Positions 29,854 through 41,057 of a stretch of 64,000 nucleotides of DNA are shown here, in pieces. The position numbers and the translations under genes are program-made. This DNA comes from Tangfeifania diversioriginum (lineage in GTDB: Bacteria; Bacteroidota; Bacteroidia; Bacteroidales; Prolixibacteraceae). The DNA is taken from assembly GCF_900141875.1 (NCBI RefSeq), contig NZ_FQZE01000009.1:78746-142745 (forward strand). The letters are read 5' to 3'. Positions within the stretch are counted from its first letter, which is position 1. Each line of letters starts with the position of its first letter. A model generated the notes under the pieces. It was not told the origin of the DNA. It did not search any database and saw only the letters and a program-made list of their open reading frames with translations.

Positions 29854-31392
29854 ATGAATAATCATATAAAATCATTTTTATTGCTCACGGTTATTTCCTT
29901 TCTGCTTACAGCCTGCAGCGAAGATTTTCTCGACCGTGAACCGTCGGGGCCAATAACGGCAGAACAGTTGCAAGAAGCATCGAAAACCAATCCGGATATA
30001 TCAAAAGCAATGGTTTCGGGGATTTATTCGCTCACTTTTGCCCAGGGAACCGGAGGCACCACAGGACACGATGATTACGGACAGAAATCGATTGATATTG
30101 CCACTGATTTAATGAGCGGCGATATGACACTGGGCGGTAAAACTTACACCTGGTTTTCCGGTGTGTATGAATTAAAAGACCAAAAGATGACGGATCTCCG
30201 CCCGTCGATGAACTGGCGATATTATTTTACCATTATAAAAGCTGCCAACGAGGTTATCGATGGTCTGGGGGGAAGCGATGCCATGCCCGAAGACCCAACC
30301 AACCGCGCTTATTTCGGGCAGGCAAAAACCCTGCGTGCGTATGCTTACTTTTATTTGGACAATCTTTACCAACATACTTATGATGGAAACCAAAACAAAC
30401 CCTGCGTGCCGGTTTACGAAACACAGTTAACCACCGAAGCACAACCGCTCGCTACGGTTGAGCAGGTTTACAGCCTTGTTATAAAAGATTTGGAAGATGC
30501 TGTTGAAGCGCTCGAAGGATATGAACGAACCAACAAAGTTGAAATTAATAAATATGTGGCGCAGGGCTATCTTGCCTATGCCTATTTAACCACCGGGAAT
30601 TATGCAGGTGCTGTTGAAGCAGCCAACGATGTAGTAACCAATGGCGGCTTTACGCTGATGAGTGCCGGTGAAGTAATTGAATCCGGTTTCAGAAATGTTG
30701 CCATCCCGGGATGGATTTGGGGAGTAGATTTGACAACTGATAATACTTACGCACTGGCCAGCTTCTGGGGGCACATGGATATTTTCACATTTAGCTACGC
30801 CGGTGTGGGCGATTACAAGGGAATTGACCGTAATTTATGGGAACAAATTCCCGAAACCGACGTGCGTAAAGGTCAGTTTGTAAATATGTTTAATGATGGC
30901 GGCCTGCTGCCTGTCTGGAAATTTTATCATGAAGCCCGGACACCATTGAGCGACCGCACATGGACAAATGATTTGCTCTACATGCGTGTGGCCGAAATGT
31001 ACCTGATAAAAGCCGAAGCTTTAGCGAGAGACGGAAAAGATCCTGAAGGGGCACTGGCCCTTTGGGAACTTGTTAAAGAACGCAACCCGGCAGCCGAAAA
31101 CCGGATTAAATCGCTTAGAGGTGAGGATCTACTGAATGAAATTTATTTTCAGACCCGGATTGAATTATGGGGCGAAGGGAAAAGTTACCTCGCCATGAAA
31201 CGGTTTAAAGCAACCAATGTTCGCGGTCCGAACCACATGGATTTGGCCGGTGAGGTAATCGCCCACGACGATCCGCGTATGCGTTTTGAAGTGCCCGAAG
31301 ATGAGGTGAACAACAACCCGTTCATTTCAATTGGCGAAATTGCTGCCATCCCCGAAAAGAGCGGATCAGCAACATCATTTTCAAAAAAGTAA
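29854..31392 (+). CDS. SusD-like glycan-binding lipoprotein (second)
   Basis: A 512-residue SusD/RagB protein with lipobox FLLTAC (C21) and the common N-terminal CSEDFLDREPSGP. Further family pieces are RAYFGQAKTLRAYAYFYLDN, IPETDVRKGQF, RVAEMYLIKAEALA and RIELWGEGKSYLAMKRF. It pairs with the SusC gene 25 bases upstream. A bidirectional terminator follows. Confidence 0.96.
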   Translation: MNNHIKSFLLLTVISFLLTACSEDFLDREPSGPITAEQLQEASKTNPDISKAMVSGIYSLTFAQGTGGTTGHDDYGQKSIDIATDLMSGDMTLGGKTYTWFSGVYELKDQKMTDLRPSMNWRYYFTIIKAANEVIDGLGGSDAMPEDPTNRAYFGQAKTLRAYAYFYLDNLYQHTYDGNQNKPCVPVYETQLTTEAQPLATVEQVYSLVIKDLEDAVEALEGYERTNKVEINKYVAQGYLAYAYLTTGNYAGAVEAANDVVTNGGFTLMSAGEVIESGFRNVAIPGWIWGVDLTTDNTYALASFWGHMDIFTFSYAGVGDYKGIDRNLWEQIPETDVRKGQFVNMFNDGGLLPVWKFYHEARTPLSDRTWTNDLLYMRVAEMYLIKAEALARDGKDPEGALALWELVKERNPAAENRIKSLRGEDLLNEIYFQTRIELWGEGKSYLAMKRFKATNVRGPNHMDLAGEVIAHDDPRMRFEVPEDEVNNNPFISIGEIAAIPEKSGSATSFSKK

Positions 31393-31399
31393 TTGCAAC

Positions 31400-31434
31400 A
31401 AAAAACCGGTAAGCATATACTCACCGGTTTTTTT
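31400..31434. terminator. Bidirectional terminator between susD-like gene and dapA
   Basis: AAAAAACCGGT and ACCGGTTTTTT form an 11-bp stem around a 12-base loop, with an A-run on one side and a T-run on the other, so it can end transcription from both convergent genes. Confidence 0.9.
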
Positions 31435-31450
31435 GTGGTTATGCAACTGA

Positions 31451-32329
31451 TTAGCTCAGCTTTTGATATTCTTCTTTAATTTTCAGGTAGGTTTCTTCGC
31501 TGATACGATACAGCGGCGACCGCAATTCATTTTCAATGATTCCCTGAATATTCAGCAGCGCTTTAATTCCACCCGGATTTCCTTCCTTAAACAGCAGTCC
31601 AAGCATTTCTGTCAGCTCGAAATGGATTTTACGCGCTTCAGCAAAATTCCCTTCCATTCCTAAATGGATCATGCTGCTCAGTTTTTGGGGTAATGCATTG
31701 GCTACAACTGAAATTACCCCTCTGCCACCAACTGAAAGGATGGGAAGCGCCATGGGATCGTCGCCCGAAATAACTGAAAAATGATCGGGGCTGTATTTGT
31801 TAATTCTGGTGATTTGGGTCAGGTTGCCCGAAGCTTCTTTTACAGCAACAATTTTCTCAGATGCTTCGGCCAGCCTGATGGTGGTTTTGGCTTTCATGCT
31901 CACTCCCGTGCGCGACGGAACATTGTATAGGATAATGGGCACAGGACTCTCTTTTGCAATGGCCTTGTAGTGGTTGAACATCCCTTCCTGCGAAGGTTTG
32001 TTGTAGTACGGCGTAACAATAAGCAGCCCGTCAACTTTGTTGAAATTGAATTTATTGATCTGTTTAATGATTTTGCGGGTGTCGTTTCCTCCCATGCCAA
32101 CCACCAGCGGCAAGTCGCCTTTTTTCTCTTTTACAAAAGTTACCACTTCGGCCTTTTCGGTTGCCGTGAGGGTAGGGGTTTCGGCAGTGGTTCCCAGAGC
32201 TACCAGGTAATCCATGCCGCCTTTTTTCTGGTTGTCGATAATTCTTTCAAGCGAATTAAAATCAATTTTATTTTCAGTGGTGAATGGCGTTACCAAAGCT
32301 ACGCCGGCACCTGTAAAACGATGATTCAT
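31451..32329 (-). CDS. dapA: 4-hydroxy-tetrahydrodipicolinate synthase
   Basis: A 292-residue cytoplasmic aldolase-fold enzyme that condenses pyruvate with aspartate semialdehyde, the first step towards diaminopimelate and lysine. The Schiff-base lysine is K164 in VAVKEASGNL; Y135 in ILYNVPSRTG and the LGTTAETPTL segment complete the active site. Length is normal for the family. It is the last gene of a minus-strand group with DUF6913 three bases upstream, a pairing I know from related genomes. The neighbourhood and full motif set argue for DapA rather than a sialic-acid or keto-acid aldolase. Confidence 0.95.
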   Translation of the reverse strand: MNHRFTGAGVALVTPFTTENKIDFNSLERIIDNQKKGGMDYLVALGTTAETPTLTATEKAEVVTFVKEKKGDLPLVVGMGGNDTRKIIKQINKFNFNKVDGLLIVTPYYNKPSQEGMFNHYKAIAKESPVPIILYNVPSRTGVSMKAKTTIRLAEASEKIVAVKEASGNLTQITRINKYSPDHFSVISGDDPMALPILSVGGRGVISVVANALPQKLSSMIHLGMEGNFAEARKIHFELTEMLGLLFKEGNPGGIKALLNIQGIIENELRSPLYRISEETYLKIKEEYQKLS

Positions 32330-32331
32330 AA

Positions 32332-32844
32332 TTATGTAGTTTTATTTAATTGTGCAAGATAATAAATTTGTTGCTGAGCAAGGTATAATGCATCCTGCTT
32401 GCCGGAGATGTTAATATTGAGGTCAAAAAAATTGCTTTTTTGGGGCGACCAGCCAATTTTGAATTTGGCACGACTGAGTGCTGTGATGTAATCGAGCACA
32501 AGGTTTTGTTCCAGTGCGATGTTGAACAAAACATCGAACTCCGTTTCAATAAATTCGTCAACCGGCCCGGGTTTAGGCAATCCCAGCCAGTTTAAATCTT
32601 TTGAAGTAATGATGCTTGTGTCTGCCGGCACACCGGCGTGATCTTCGTACACGCAAATATTTCTGAAAATGACTTTGTCGCGTGCAAAGTAATCGTGAAG
32701 GAATTGAAAGGCCGCTTTTTCATCAGGCCGCCAAACCACTCCCACCTTCCTGGCTTGATCCGGATGAAGTAGTTCAACCTGCCTTTCTGTGGCTTTTATT
32801 TTTTTGCTGAGCGTGTAGTACGCAATTTTTTCAATTATCTTCAT
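32332..32844 (-). CDS. DUF6913-like protein
   Basis: A 170-residue protein without leader or membrane segment (KKIKATERQVELLHPDQARK; FDVLFNIALEQNLVLDYITA). It matches my memory of the DUF6913 family, found in Bacteroidota next to dapA and ligA. It lies three bases before dapA and is probably translated with it. No catalytic residues are apparent; role unknown. Confidence 0.7.
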   Translation of the reverse strand: MKIIEKIAYYTLSKKIKATERQVELLHPDQARKVGVVWRPDEKAAFQFLHDYFARDKVIFRNICVYEDHAGVPADTSIITSKDLNWLGLPKPGPVDEFIETEFDVLFNIALEQNLVLDYITALSRAKFKIGWSPQKSNFFDLNINISGKQDALYLAQQQIYYLAQLNKTT

Positions 32845-32895
32845 CGGTAGCGCAAATGTAATGAAATGAAAAAATACTTTTTAAGCGCAGTGTAT

Positions 32896-34155
32896 TTAAT
32901 TTGAGAAATTCAAAAGCCATTTCCAAACCGGGATAAAACTAATTTTGTTTTTTCCTGAATCCACTTTCTTTTCAATGTCGAGTGTAATAATGACCATTGA
33001 TCTTGTTTCAACAGTTTCTGAAAGTGCCTGCATTGCATTAATTTCACGGTTTTCTGTTTCGGGTTTGGTTAGTTTATATGAAACCTGTAACATTAATTTC
33101 TCCTCAGGAACATAAAAATCAACTTCATAATTTTTTTTCAAAAAATAAAAATCATTTCCGTATGTGCGCTTCAATTGCAGTGCAACTATATTTTCCAGTA
33201 ATATTGTTTCGGGATTCAAAAGAAAGAGTGATAAGATTCCATTATCAATAAAATAGTACTTTCCAGATGTTTCCTTTTCGGTAATTTTTGCAAAGTAATT
33301 TTCTATTTTAAAAACCAGCCATGATTCATGCAGGTGGCTCAAATATTCAATTATTGTTGCCGTTCCGATTTTTATCCCCAATGACTGAATTATGTTTCGT
33401 ATCCGTGTAAAAGTTATCTCATCGTGTACGCTTTCGGCTAACTTTTTAACCAATATTTTGAGTGCAAAATCGTTTCTGATTTTATAACGGGTAATAATAT
33501 CTCCAAAGAATATTTTACTGTATAAATTTCTTAGCCATAGTTTTTTTTCATCAAACTTGTTTATTTCAGGAAAGCCGCCAAAATAAAAATAGGTTTCAAA
33601 TAGTTTTCTGATCTCAAACCGTTGAGATGAATATTCCCAATTTTTCTCAGGAATTAGTTGGTTCATCTTTAAATATTCTTCAAATGATAACGGAAAAACT
33701 TCATATATCTGAAAACGCCCACCCAGTATAGTAGCAATCTCACGGCTTAACATTTGAGCATTACTTCCGGTAATGAAAACCTGATAATTTTGATCAGCGA
33801 GTCTGCGTGCAAATTTTTCCCAACCGTGGATGTTTTGAATTTCATCTAAGAAGATTAAAGGTTTATCATTAAAAAGTTCGCGGAATGCTTCAATTATTTG
33901 ATTTAAGTCATTTGTTTTAAGTTCAATCAGCCGCTCGTCTTCAAAATTGATATAAAGTATCTGAGATAAATCAGTTCCTTCAGAAAGTGTGTCTTTAATG
34001 TATTTCAACATAGTATAGGTCTTCCCGGCGCGCCGGGCACCTATGAGTACGTAGTTGCCCTGTTTTTCCAGTTTGTTGTCCCTTTCATAAAGATTGACAT
34101 CTTTTATGAACTCCTGATTTTCAATGATTATTTGTTTTATTATTTCTTTATCCAT
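32896..34155 (-). CDS. AAA ATPase with DUF4143-like C-terminus
   Basis: A 419-residue protein. Walker A is GARRAGKT (residues 39-46), Walker B is LIFLDEIQNI, and VFITGSNAQML is the sensor-like segment. The C-terminal third has the DUF4143 pattern (YYFIDNGILSLFL; FYFLKKNYEVDFYVPEEKLM), a degenerate PD-(D/E)XK-type nuclease core. It sits between ligA and DUF6913-dapA, an order otherwise typical of these genomes, so it looks inserted. Its AT-rich composition supports recent arrival. It is only distantly similar to the other DUF4143 ATPase at 17145. Confidence 0.87.
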   Translation of the reverse strand: MDKEIIKQIIIENQEFIKDVNLYERDNKLEKQGNYVLIGARRAGKTYTMLKYIKDTLSEGTDLSQILYINFEDERLIELKTNDLNQIIEAFRELFNDKPLIFLDEIQNIHGWEKFARRLADQNYQVFITGSNAQMLSREIATILGGRFQIYEVFPLSFEEYLKMNQLIPEKNWEYSSQRFEIRKLFETYFYFGGFPEINKFDEKKLWLRNLYSKIFFGDIITRYKIRNDFALKILVKKLAESVHDEITFTRIRNIIQSLGIKIGTATIIEYLSHLHESWLVFKIENYFAKITEKETSGKYYFIDNGILSLFLLNPETILLENIVALQLKRTYGNDFYFLKKNYEVDFYVPEEKLMLQVSYKLTKPETENREINAMQALSETVETRSMVIITLDIEKKVDSGKNKISFIPVWKWLLNFSN

Positions 34156-34243
34156 CTATTTTGTTTCGTATGTAGAACAAATATAGTGTAATTTGTTCTG
34201 TATATAAAACGATATAAATAATATTTATTTTGTGTGTAGAACA

Positions 34244-36319
<2,076 letters not shown>

Positions 36320-36348
36320 TTAAACATTTAACGGATGAATTTTTTTAT

Positions 36349-36533
36349 AAGGAGACAAGACGTTTATACACAAGTAGCAAGACAAAAAGATACAAGTATC
36401 AGGATGGTTAGACACAAGACAGAGAAACAAAAAATAAAATGAAGCATAAAACAAAATCGGTAATTCTCACAATCTTGATACCTGATACTAAAAATCTTGA
36501 TACTTAAAATTTATAATCTTAAAATTTAAAATT
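36349..36533. repeat. Dispersed GACACAAGAC / CTTGATAC repeat region
   Basis: The leader of the thioredoxin-like gene holds repeated short words: AAGATACAAGTATCAGGAT, GACACAAGAC, AATCTTGATACCTGATACT and ATCTTGATACTTAAAAT. The same words recur before nagB (47926-47975), and the reverse complement of the first word lies near 10103. Copies in both orientations can pair. The meaning is unknown. Confidence 0.55.
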
Positions 36534-37118
36534 ATGGCATTTACACTGGAAATTGGAGAACAAGCAATTGATTTTAACCTGCCGGCAACCGACGGGAAAA
36601 ATTACTCGCTCAGCAGTTTTAAAGATGCGAAATATTTGGTGGTGTTTTTTACCTGCAACCATTGTCCGTATGTGATTGGCAGCGATGAAGTCACTCGTAA
36701 AACAGTTGAAAAATTCAAACCAAAAGGAGTTGAATTTGTGGGCATTAATTCAAATAGCGCCAATACCTACGAAACCGATGATTTTGAGCACATGAAAAAG
36801 CGGATGGAAGAGCACAAATTTCCGTGGAAATACCTGCGCGACGAATCGCAGGAAGTGGCACTGGCCTACGGTGCGTTACGAACACCACATTTCTATGTGT
36901 TCGATGAGGATCGTAAGTTGGTTTACACCGGTCGCGGTGTGGATAATCCTCGGGATACTTCAAAAATGAAGGTAAACGACCTGGAGCGGGCGCTCGATGA
37001 GCTTACTTCAGGAAAACCGGTTTCGGTTCAGGTAACCAATCCCATTGGCTGCAACGTAAAATGGGAAGGCAAAGACAAACACTGGATGCCACCCGAAGCG
37101 TGTGATTTGGTGCTGTGA
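36534..37118 (+). CDS. Thioredoxin-like/AhpC-TSA family protein
   Basis: A 194-residue cytoplasmic protein with the peroxiredoxin/thioredoxin fold: [32 protein letters not shown] with a Cys-x-x-Cys pair, [19 protein letters not shown] with the cis-proline, and a C-terminal Cys-containing extension ([20 protein letters not shown]). These belong to the DUF899/YfcG-independent thioredoxin-family group common in Bacteroidota, probably thiol reductases or peroxidases. It has no leader. Its stop codon touches the first repeat of the DUF559 cassette. Confidence 0.87.
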   Translation: MAFTLEIGEQAIDFNLPATDGKNYSLSSFKDAKYLVVFFTCNHCPYVIGSDEVTRKTVEKFKPKGVEFVGINSNSANTYETDDFEHMKKRMEEHKFPWKYLRDESQEVALAYGALRTPHFYVFDEDRKLVYTGRGVDNPRDTSKMKVNDLERALDELTSGKPVSVQVTNPIGCNVKWEGKDKHWMPPEACDLVL

Positions 37119-37189
37119 CTCTCCCCTGGCCCCTCTCTACACGTAGAGAGGGGGAATTCCGGCATAGCCGGAATTGGGGTGAGTAATTT
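37117..37189. repeat. Cassette repeat A (73 bp, palindromic)
   Basis: It contains two nested hairpins: CCCCTCTCTAC/GTAGAGAGGGG around two bases, then AATTCCGGC/GCCGGAATT. Outer CTCTCCCC and GGGGTGAG can also pair, so the whole unit could fold as a three-way junction. It is almost identical to repeat B at 37570-37641 in direct orientation, and overlaps the stop codons of the flanking genes. Confidence 0.85.
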
Positions 37190-37556
37190 AACCTTCCACA
37201 AACTCCCTGATTTTCCTCAAAACAGCGCTGATATTTTTAAACTCCTCGTTTTTAAACCGAATAATTTTCAGACCTATGTTAGTTAATATTTCTTCCCGTC
37301 TTTCATCATAATCTTTTTGAAATTCGTGAATTTTACCATCAATTTCAATAATTAACTTTTTTTCAGCGCAATAAAAATCTGGAATAAAAAATTTGGGTTT
37401 GTTATTGATCGTATCATAAACAATTGGGTGCTGTCTTAAAAATTTAAGCCCTTTTAGTTTCCGGTTTCTCAAATTTGCCCACAAAAGTTTTTCTTCCGGA
37501 GTCATTTTTTTTCGCAATTTTCTGGCACGACTGATTGGTGTATGGTTTTCGCTCAT
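37188..37556 (-). CDS. DUF559 endonuclease-like protein
   Basis: A 122-residue protein of the DUF559 family, related to Vsr and other PD-(D/E)XK nucleases. The core is visible: KFFIPDFYCAEKKLIIEIDG, where D, E and D/G form the metal site, and IIRFKNEEF follows. The N-terminal RARKLRKKMTPEEKLLW is the standard family opening. It is the only gene between two near-identical repeats, its stop codon overlapping repeat A and its start 13 bases from repeat B. Genes of this type are typically scattered in many copies in Bacteroidota. Biological role unknown; nuclease activity is inferred from the fold. Confidence 0.9.
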   Translation of the reverse strand: MSENHTPISRARKLRKKMTPEEKLLWANLRNRKLKGLKFLRQHPIVYDTINNKPKFFIPDFYCAEKKLIIEIDGKIHEFQKDYDERREEILTNIGLKIIRFKNEEFKNISAVLRKIREFVEG

Positions 37557-37569
37557 TTTAGTTTAATTT

Positions 37570-37641
37570 GACTCTCCCCTGCCCCCTCTCTACACGTAGA
37601 GAGGGGGAATTTCGGCTTGCCGGAATTGGGGTGAGTAGTTT
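37570..37641. repeat. Cassette repeat B (72 bp, palindromic)
   Basis: A direct copy of repeat A with only a few differences (for example TTTCGGCTTGCCGGAA instead of TTCCGGCATAGCCGGAA). Both hairpins are preserved. It lies just upstream of the DUF559 start. Confidence 0.85.
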
Positions 37642-37930
37642 GATTTGATGCAATTTATGAATTTTATCACAAGATTTCTGGATTTTGAACGCCAAAAAAC
37701 GCATTTGAATTAATTCGGAGCTCTTAATTATATTTTGCCTATTCTTCTTACCATCATTTGGAATGGAAAGTGATTCAAATCGAGGTGGTTGGATGGGTGA
37801 TTCACCTAAGCACTCTCTGTCCGCAAGCTGGTGGAGGAGAGATTCCGACTTTGATTGAATTGAGCTAAGTCAACTGATTTTTTGTAAATTTGTTGAAACA
37901 TAAATTTAAATCAAGTAAACCTTAAAAAAA
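37642..37930. promoter_or_regulatory. Intergenic region with hairpin and promoter of DUF1080 gene
   Basis: A promoter fit is TTG at 37860-37862 with TAAATTTG at 37885-37892, about 38 bases before the ATG at 37931. Before it, at about 37812-37840, an imperfect hairpin (CTCTCTGTCC.. and ..GGTGGAGGAGAG) looks like yet another dispersed element. The rest shows no gene. Confidence 0.5.
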
Positions 37931-38929
37931 ATGAAAAAGTTATCAGTATTAATTGTAGCCCTCATTTTGGCAACCGGATTCTCCAACGCCCAAAAACCAG
38001 ATGGCTTTTACGGGATGTGGAACATTGAAATTGAAGGCGGCTCGGTGGGGTGGCTTCATGTGTTTGAAAACAAATGTTTTTTGGATGCCAGGCTGCTTTG
38101 GCAGGGGGGAAGCGTGCTACCCGTGCAGCATGTTTCAGTAATTGATGGAAACCACCTGATGGTAATGCGGGCCGGGGAGCTTTCGCTTGACGGTGAAAAC
38201 GGTGAACGGAAAATGATTCAACCCCATTATTTGAAAATAACCCGCAGTGGCGACCGTATTTCGGGCGTTTCGATGCAGGCGGCCCGGAACGGGATGGGAA
38301 CACATAAAATGAAATTTTATGGCTGGAAATCGCCTGGTGTTCCTTCGAAACCTAATCTTTCGGATGCGACATACGGCAATCCTGTTGAATTGTTTAACGG
38401 CAAAAACCTCGACGGCTGGAAATTGCTGAACCCGAACCAGGTCAATGGTTTTAAAGTAGAAAATGGCGTTCTGGTAAACGACCCTGTACAAAAAGAAGGG
38501 GAACACATTTGGTATGGCAATCTCCGCACCGAACAGGAGTTTGAAGACTTTAACCTGACATTGGAAGTGAATATTCCCGAAGGTAGCAACAGCGGCGTTT
38601 ATTTGCGCGGAATGTATGAAGTTCAGGTGGTGGATTCATATGGGAAAGAGGTTGATTCGCATAACATGGGCGCTTTGTACAGTCGAATCACTCCATCGGA
38701 AGCTGCTGAAAAACCTGCCGGCGAATGGCAAACAATGGACATTACATTGTACAAACGCCATTTAACGGTGAAACTGAACGGAACGACCATCATTGACAAT
38801 CAACCGGTTTACGGACCAACCGGTGGAGCTATTAGTGCTGATCTTTACAGTCCGGGTCCCATTTATCTGCAGGGCGATCACGGAAAAGTGCTGTACCGGA
38901 ATCTGGTGCTGACACCGATTGTTGAGTAA
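37931..38929 (+). CDS. DUF1080 (3-keto-disaccharide hydrolase-like) secreted protein
   Basis: A 332-residue protein with a Sec leader (MKKLSVLIVALILATGFSNA). Residues 25-125 are a small beta-domain; residues 150-330 are the DUF1080 jelly roll: LFNGKNLDGWKLLNPNQVNG, FKVENGVLVND, FNLTLEVNIPEGSNSGVYLR and GGAISADLYSPGPIYLQGDH. Characterised DUF1080 proteins of gut Bacteroides cleave glycosides that a Gfo/Idh/MocA enzyme has first oxidised to 3-keto sugars. Two exported Gfo/Idh/MocA genes lie about 4 kb downstream, so such a pathway is plausible here. A strong terminator follows the gene. Confidence 0.88.
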   Translation: MKKLSVLIVALILATGFSNAQKPDGFYGMWNIEIEGGSVGWLHVFENKCFLDARLLWQGGSVLPVQHVSVIDGNHLMVMRAGELSLDGENGERKMIQPHYLKITRSGDRISGVSMQAARNGMGTHKMKFYGWKSPGVPSKPNLSDATYGNPVELFNGKNLDGWKLLNPNQVNGFKVENGVLVNDPVQKEGEHIWYGNLRTEQEFEDFNLTLEVNIPEGSNSGVYLRGMYEVQVVDSYGKEVDSHNMGALYSRITPSEAAEKPAGEWQTMDITLYKRHLTVKLNGTTIIDNQPVYGPTGGAISADLYSPGPIYLQGDHGKVLYRNLVLTPIVE

Positions 38930-38984
38930 TCGGGGAATAGGAGTTTTCAGACTCCTTCCCATTTTAAATATTTTATGAAATAAT

Positions 38985-39011
38985 AACCGTCGGAATGTTC
39001 CGGCGGTTTTT
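38985..39011. terminator. Terminator between DUF1080 and SDR genes
   Basis: CCGTCGGAA and TTCCGGCGG pair around a two-base loop (one G-T), followed by five Ts; an AA run on the other side also allows function for the convergent SDR gene. Confidence 0.8.
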
Positions 39012-39021
39012 GTTTGATATC

Positions 39022-39942
39022 TCAATTAAATTTTATCCCCGTCAACTTCTCCGAAACCTCCCACAATTTCCGGGCATCTTCTTCATTGTACGAAGCGCTG
39101 TTGGATTTTACTTTAACCGGATGACCCTTCATTTCCCTAAAACCTGATGGCCCGTAATATTCACCGCCTTTAACTTCCGGATCAACGGCAGCCCTGATTT
39201 CGGGCAAAGCGCCCATTTTACTTTCCTGTGAAATGGCTTTAAACAGTGGGCGCACCATCCGGAAGTACCATTTTTCATCGAGATAGCGAAACAAGTCGGT
39301 TTGCGAAACACCCGGGTGCGCAGCCACCGAAACACTGTCGATGTTGTTTGCTTTAAAAAAACGCTGCAATTCGTAGGTAAACAACAAGTTGGCCAGTTTA
39401 GAACGGCCATAGGCCTTCATGGGTGAATAACCTTTTCCATTTTCAAAAAGCAGGTTCCTGAAGTTCATTTTGCCCTGCTTGTGCGCTACACTACTCACAT
39501 TCACTACCCGCGACTGCGATGTTTTTTTCAGAACCGGCAACAACAACCCTGTTAGTGCAAAATGTCCAAGGTGATTGGTTCCCACTTGCCCTTCAAAACC
39601 GTCTTTGGTTTTAAAATAGGGTGTTGTCATTATTCCGGCGTTGTTCAGCAGCACATCCAGCCGGTTGTGGTTTTGCTGAAAATTTTTGGCAAACCCGCGT
39701 ACCGAATCCAAATCAGCTAAATCGAGTTTTGCTACTTTGATTTTTCCTTCAGGATGTTGCTGTAAAATTTCAGCCTTTGCTTTTTCTCCTTTTTCTACGG
39801 AACGGCTGGCCAGAATCACTTCTGCACCTTTCGCTGTAAATGCTTTTACCGATTCAAAACCAAGTCCGCTGTTCCCGCCGGTCACGATAATGATTTTTCC
39901 CGTAAGGTCAGGAATATTTTCTGTCGTCCAGTTGTCTGCCAT
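39022..39942 (-). CDS. Short-chain dehydrogenase/reductase (retinol dehydrogenase-like)
   Basis: A 306-residue cytoplasmic SDR. The NAD(P)-binding loop is TGGNSGLGFE (residues 19-28), LDVLLNNAGIM contains the NNAG motif, VNVSSVAH supplies the catalytic Ser, and YGRSKLANLL carries the Tyr-x-x-x-Lys pair (spacing intact). The substrate-binding C-terminus resembles the eukaryotic-type RDH/WWOX-like group. Substrate unknown. It is monocistronic. Confidence 0.92.
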   Translation of the reverse strand: MADNWTTENIPDLTGKIIIVTGGNSGLGFESVKAFTAKGAEVILASRSVEKGEKAKAEILQQHPEGKIKVAKLDLADLDSVRGFAKNFQQNHNRLDVLLNNAGIMTTPYFKTKDGFEGQVGTNHLGHFALTGLLLPVLKKTSQSRVVNVSSVAHKQGKMNFRNLLFENGKGYSPMKAYGRSKLANLLFTYELQRFFKANNIDSVSVAAHPGVSQTDLFRYLDEKWYFRMVRPLFKAISQESKMGALPEIRAAVDPEVKGGEYYGPSGFREMKGHPVKVKSNSASYNEEDARKLWEVSEKLTGIKFN

Positions 39943-40026
39943 TGTTAACTTTTTTGTCTAATTTTTTAATTACAAAATAAAACAAAAAAATCCTAAATAT
40001 GTTTAGAAGATAAACAGAAGTTCAAT

Positions 40027-40983
40027 TCAGATTTCTTTTGCCACCAGCATGGCCGTGTATCCCAGGTAAATTAGCAGTAAGATAGTTGCTTCCCAGCGAT
40101 CCAGTTTCTTTTTTCCGCCGGTAAACATGGCAATGAAAAGGAAAAGCGTTCCCCCGGCCAGCAGATAGATGTCGATATTAAAAACAGGATTAAACGTTAC
40201 CGGGGAAACCACTGCACTGGTAGCAATCACCAGAAAAATATTGAAGATGTTGGAGCCGATAATGTTTCCCACGGCAATGTTGGTGTTCTTTTTCAGAGCG
40301 GCCACCACCGAAGTAGCCAGCTCAGGCAGCGAAGTGCCAATGGCCACAATCGTAAACCCGATGATTTTTTCGCTCAACCCGAGAATTGTGGCAATTTCAA
40401 CTGCATTGTTTACTACCAGCCTTCCGCCCAAAATCAGCCCGGCCAGTCCAATTACAATTAATGTTATCATTTTGAATGACGACATTGCGTTCACCTCAAC
40501 CTCCACTGGTGCCTTGTCGGTTTTTGTGAGCCGGTAAACATAAAACATAAACAGGCCAAACATCAGAAACAAAAACAGTCCGTCGAGCCTCGATATTACC
40601 GGGTTATCAAGTATAAAAAAGTTATTGGCCAGCAGGAATAAAATCACCACCGCCAACAGCGAAAGGGGAATTTCTTTCCAGGTTGTACTTGACTGCACCA
40701 CCAGTGGATAGATGATTCCGGTAATGCCCAGAATTAAAAAGAGATTGGCAATGTTGCTTCCCAGCACATTTCCCAAAACAATATCGTTGAAATTTTGCGA
40801 TGAGGCAATCACATTTACCACCAGTTCAGGTGCCGATGTTCCAAAGGCTACAATAGTTAATCCAATTACCAAATCGGAAACATGATATTTTTTGGCCAGT
40901 GCCGATGCACCGCTTACCAACCAGTCGGCGCCCTTAATTAAAACCGCAAGGCCTAAAATCAACAATAAACTGTTTACCAACAT
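40027..40983 (-). CDS. Calcium/sodium antiporter, CaCA family (YrbG-like)
   Basis: A 318-residue inner-membrane protein with about ten helices in two inverted repeats, each carrying the alpha motif: VAFGTSAPELVVNV with VLGNVLGSNIANL in the first half, and VAIGTSLPELATSV with AVGNIIGSNIFNI in the second. The Glu residues in the two motifs form the ion site. It exchanges Na+ or H+ for Ca2+. It is divergent from the LacI-type regulator gene, and an operator lies about 60 bases from its start, so co-regulation is possible but unproven. Confidence 0.95.
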   Translation of the reverse strand: MLVNSLLLILGLAVLIKGADWLVSGASALAKKYHVSDLVIGLTIVAFGTSAPELVVNVIASSQNFNDIVLGNVLGSNIANLFLILGITGIIYPLVVQSSTTWKEIPLSLLAVVILFLLANNFFILDNPVISRLDGLFLFLMFGLFMFYVYRLTKTDKAPVEVEVNAMSSFKMITLIVIGLAGLILGGRLVVNNAVEIATILGLSEKIIGFTIVAIGTSLPELATSVVAALKKNTNIAVGNIIGSNIFNIFLVIATSAVVSPVTFNPVFNIDIYLLAGGTLFLFIAMFTGGKKKLDRWEATILLLIYLGYTAMLVAKEI

Positions 40984-41041
40984 CTGTTCACATATTTAGA
41001 TGCATGTAAAAAAACAAATAATCCGCCTGATACCCAAATAA

Positions 41042-41057
41042 TGTGTGCGAGCACACT
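41042..41057. promoter_or_regulatory. LacI-type operator 1
   Basis: TGTGTGCGAGCACACT is a near-perfect palindrome with arms GTGTGC and GCACAC. It shares the pattern TGTGTG-N4-CACAC(A/T) with operator 2. It lies between the divergent antiporter and regulator genes. Confidence 0.75.
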
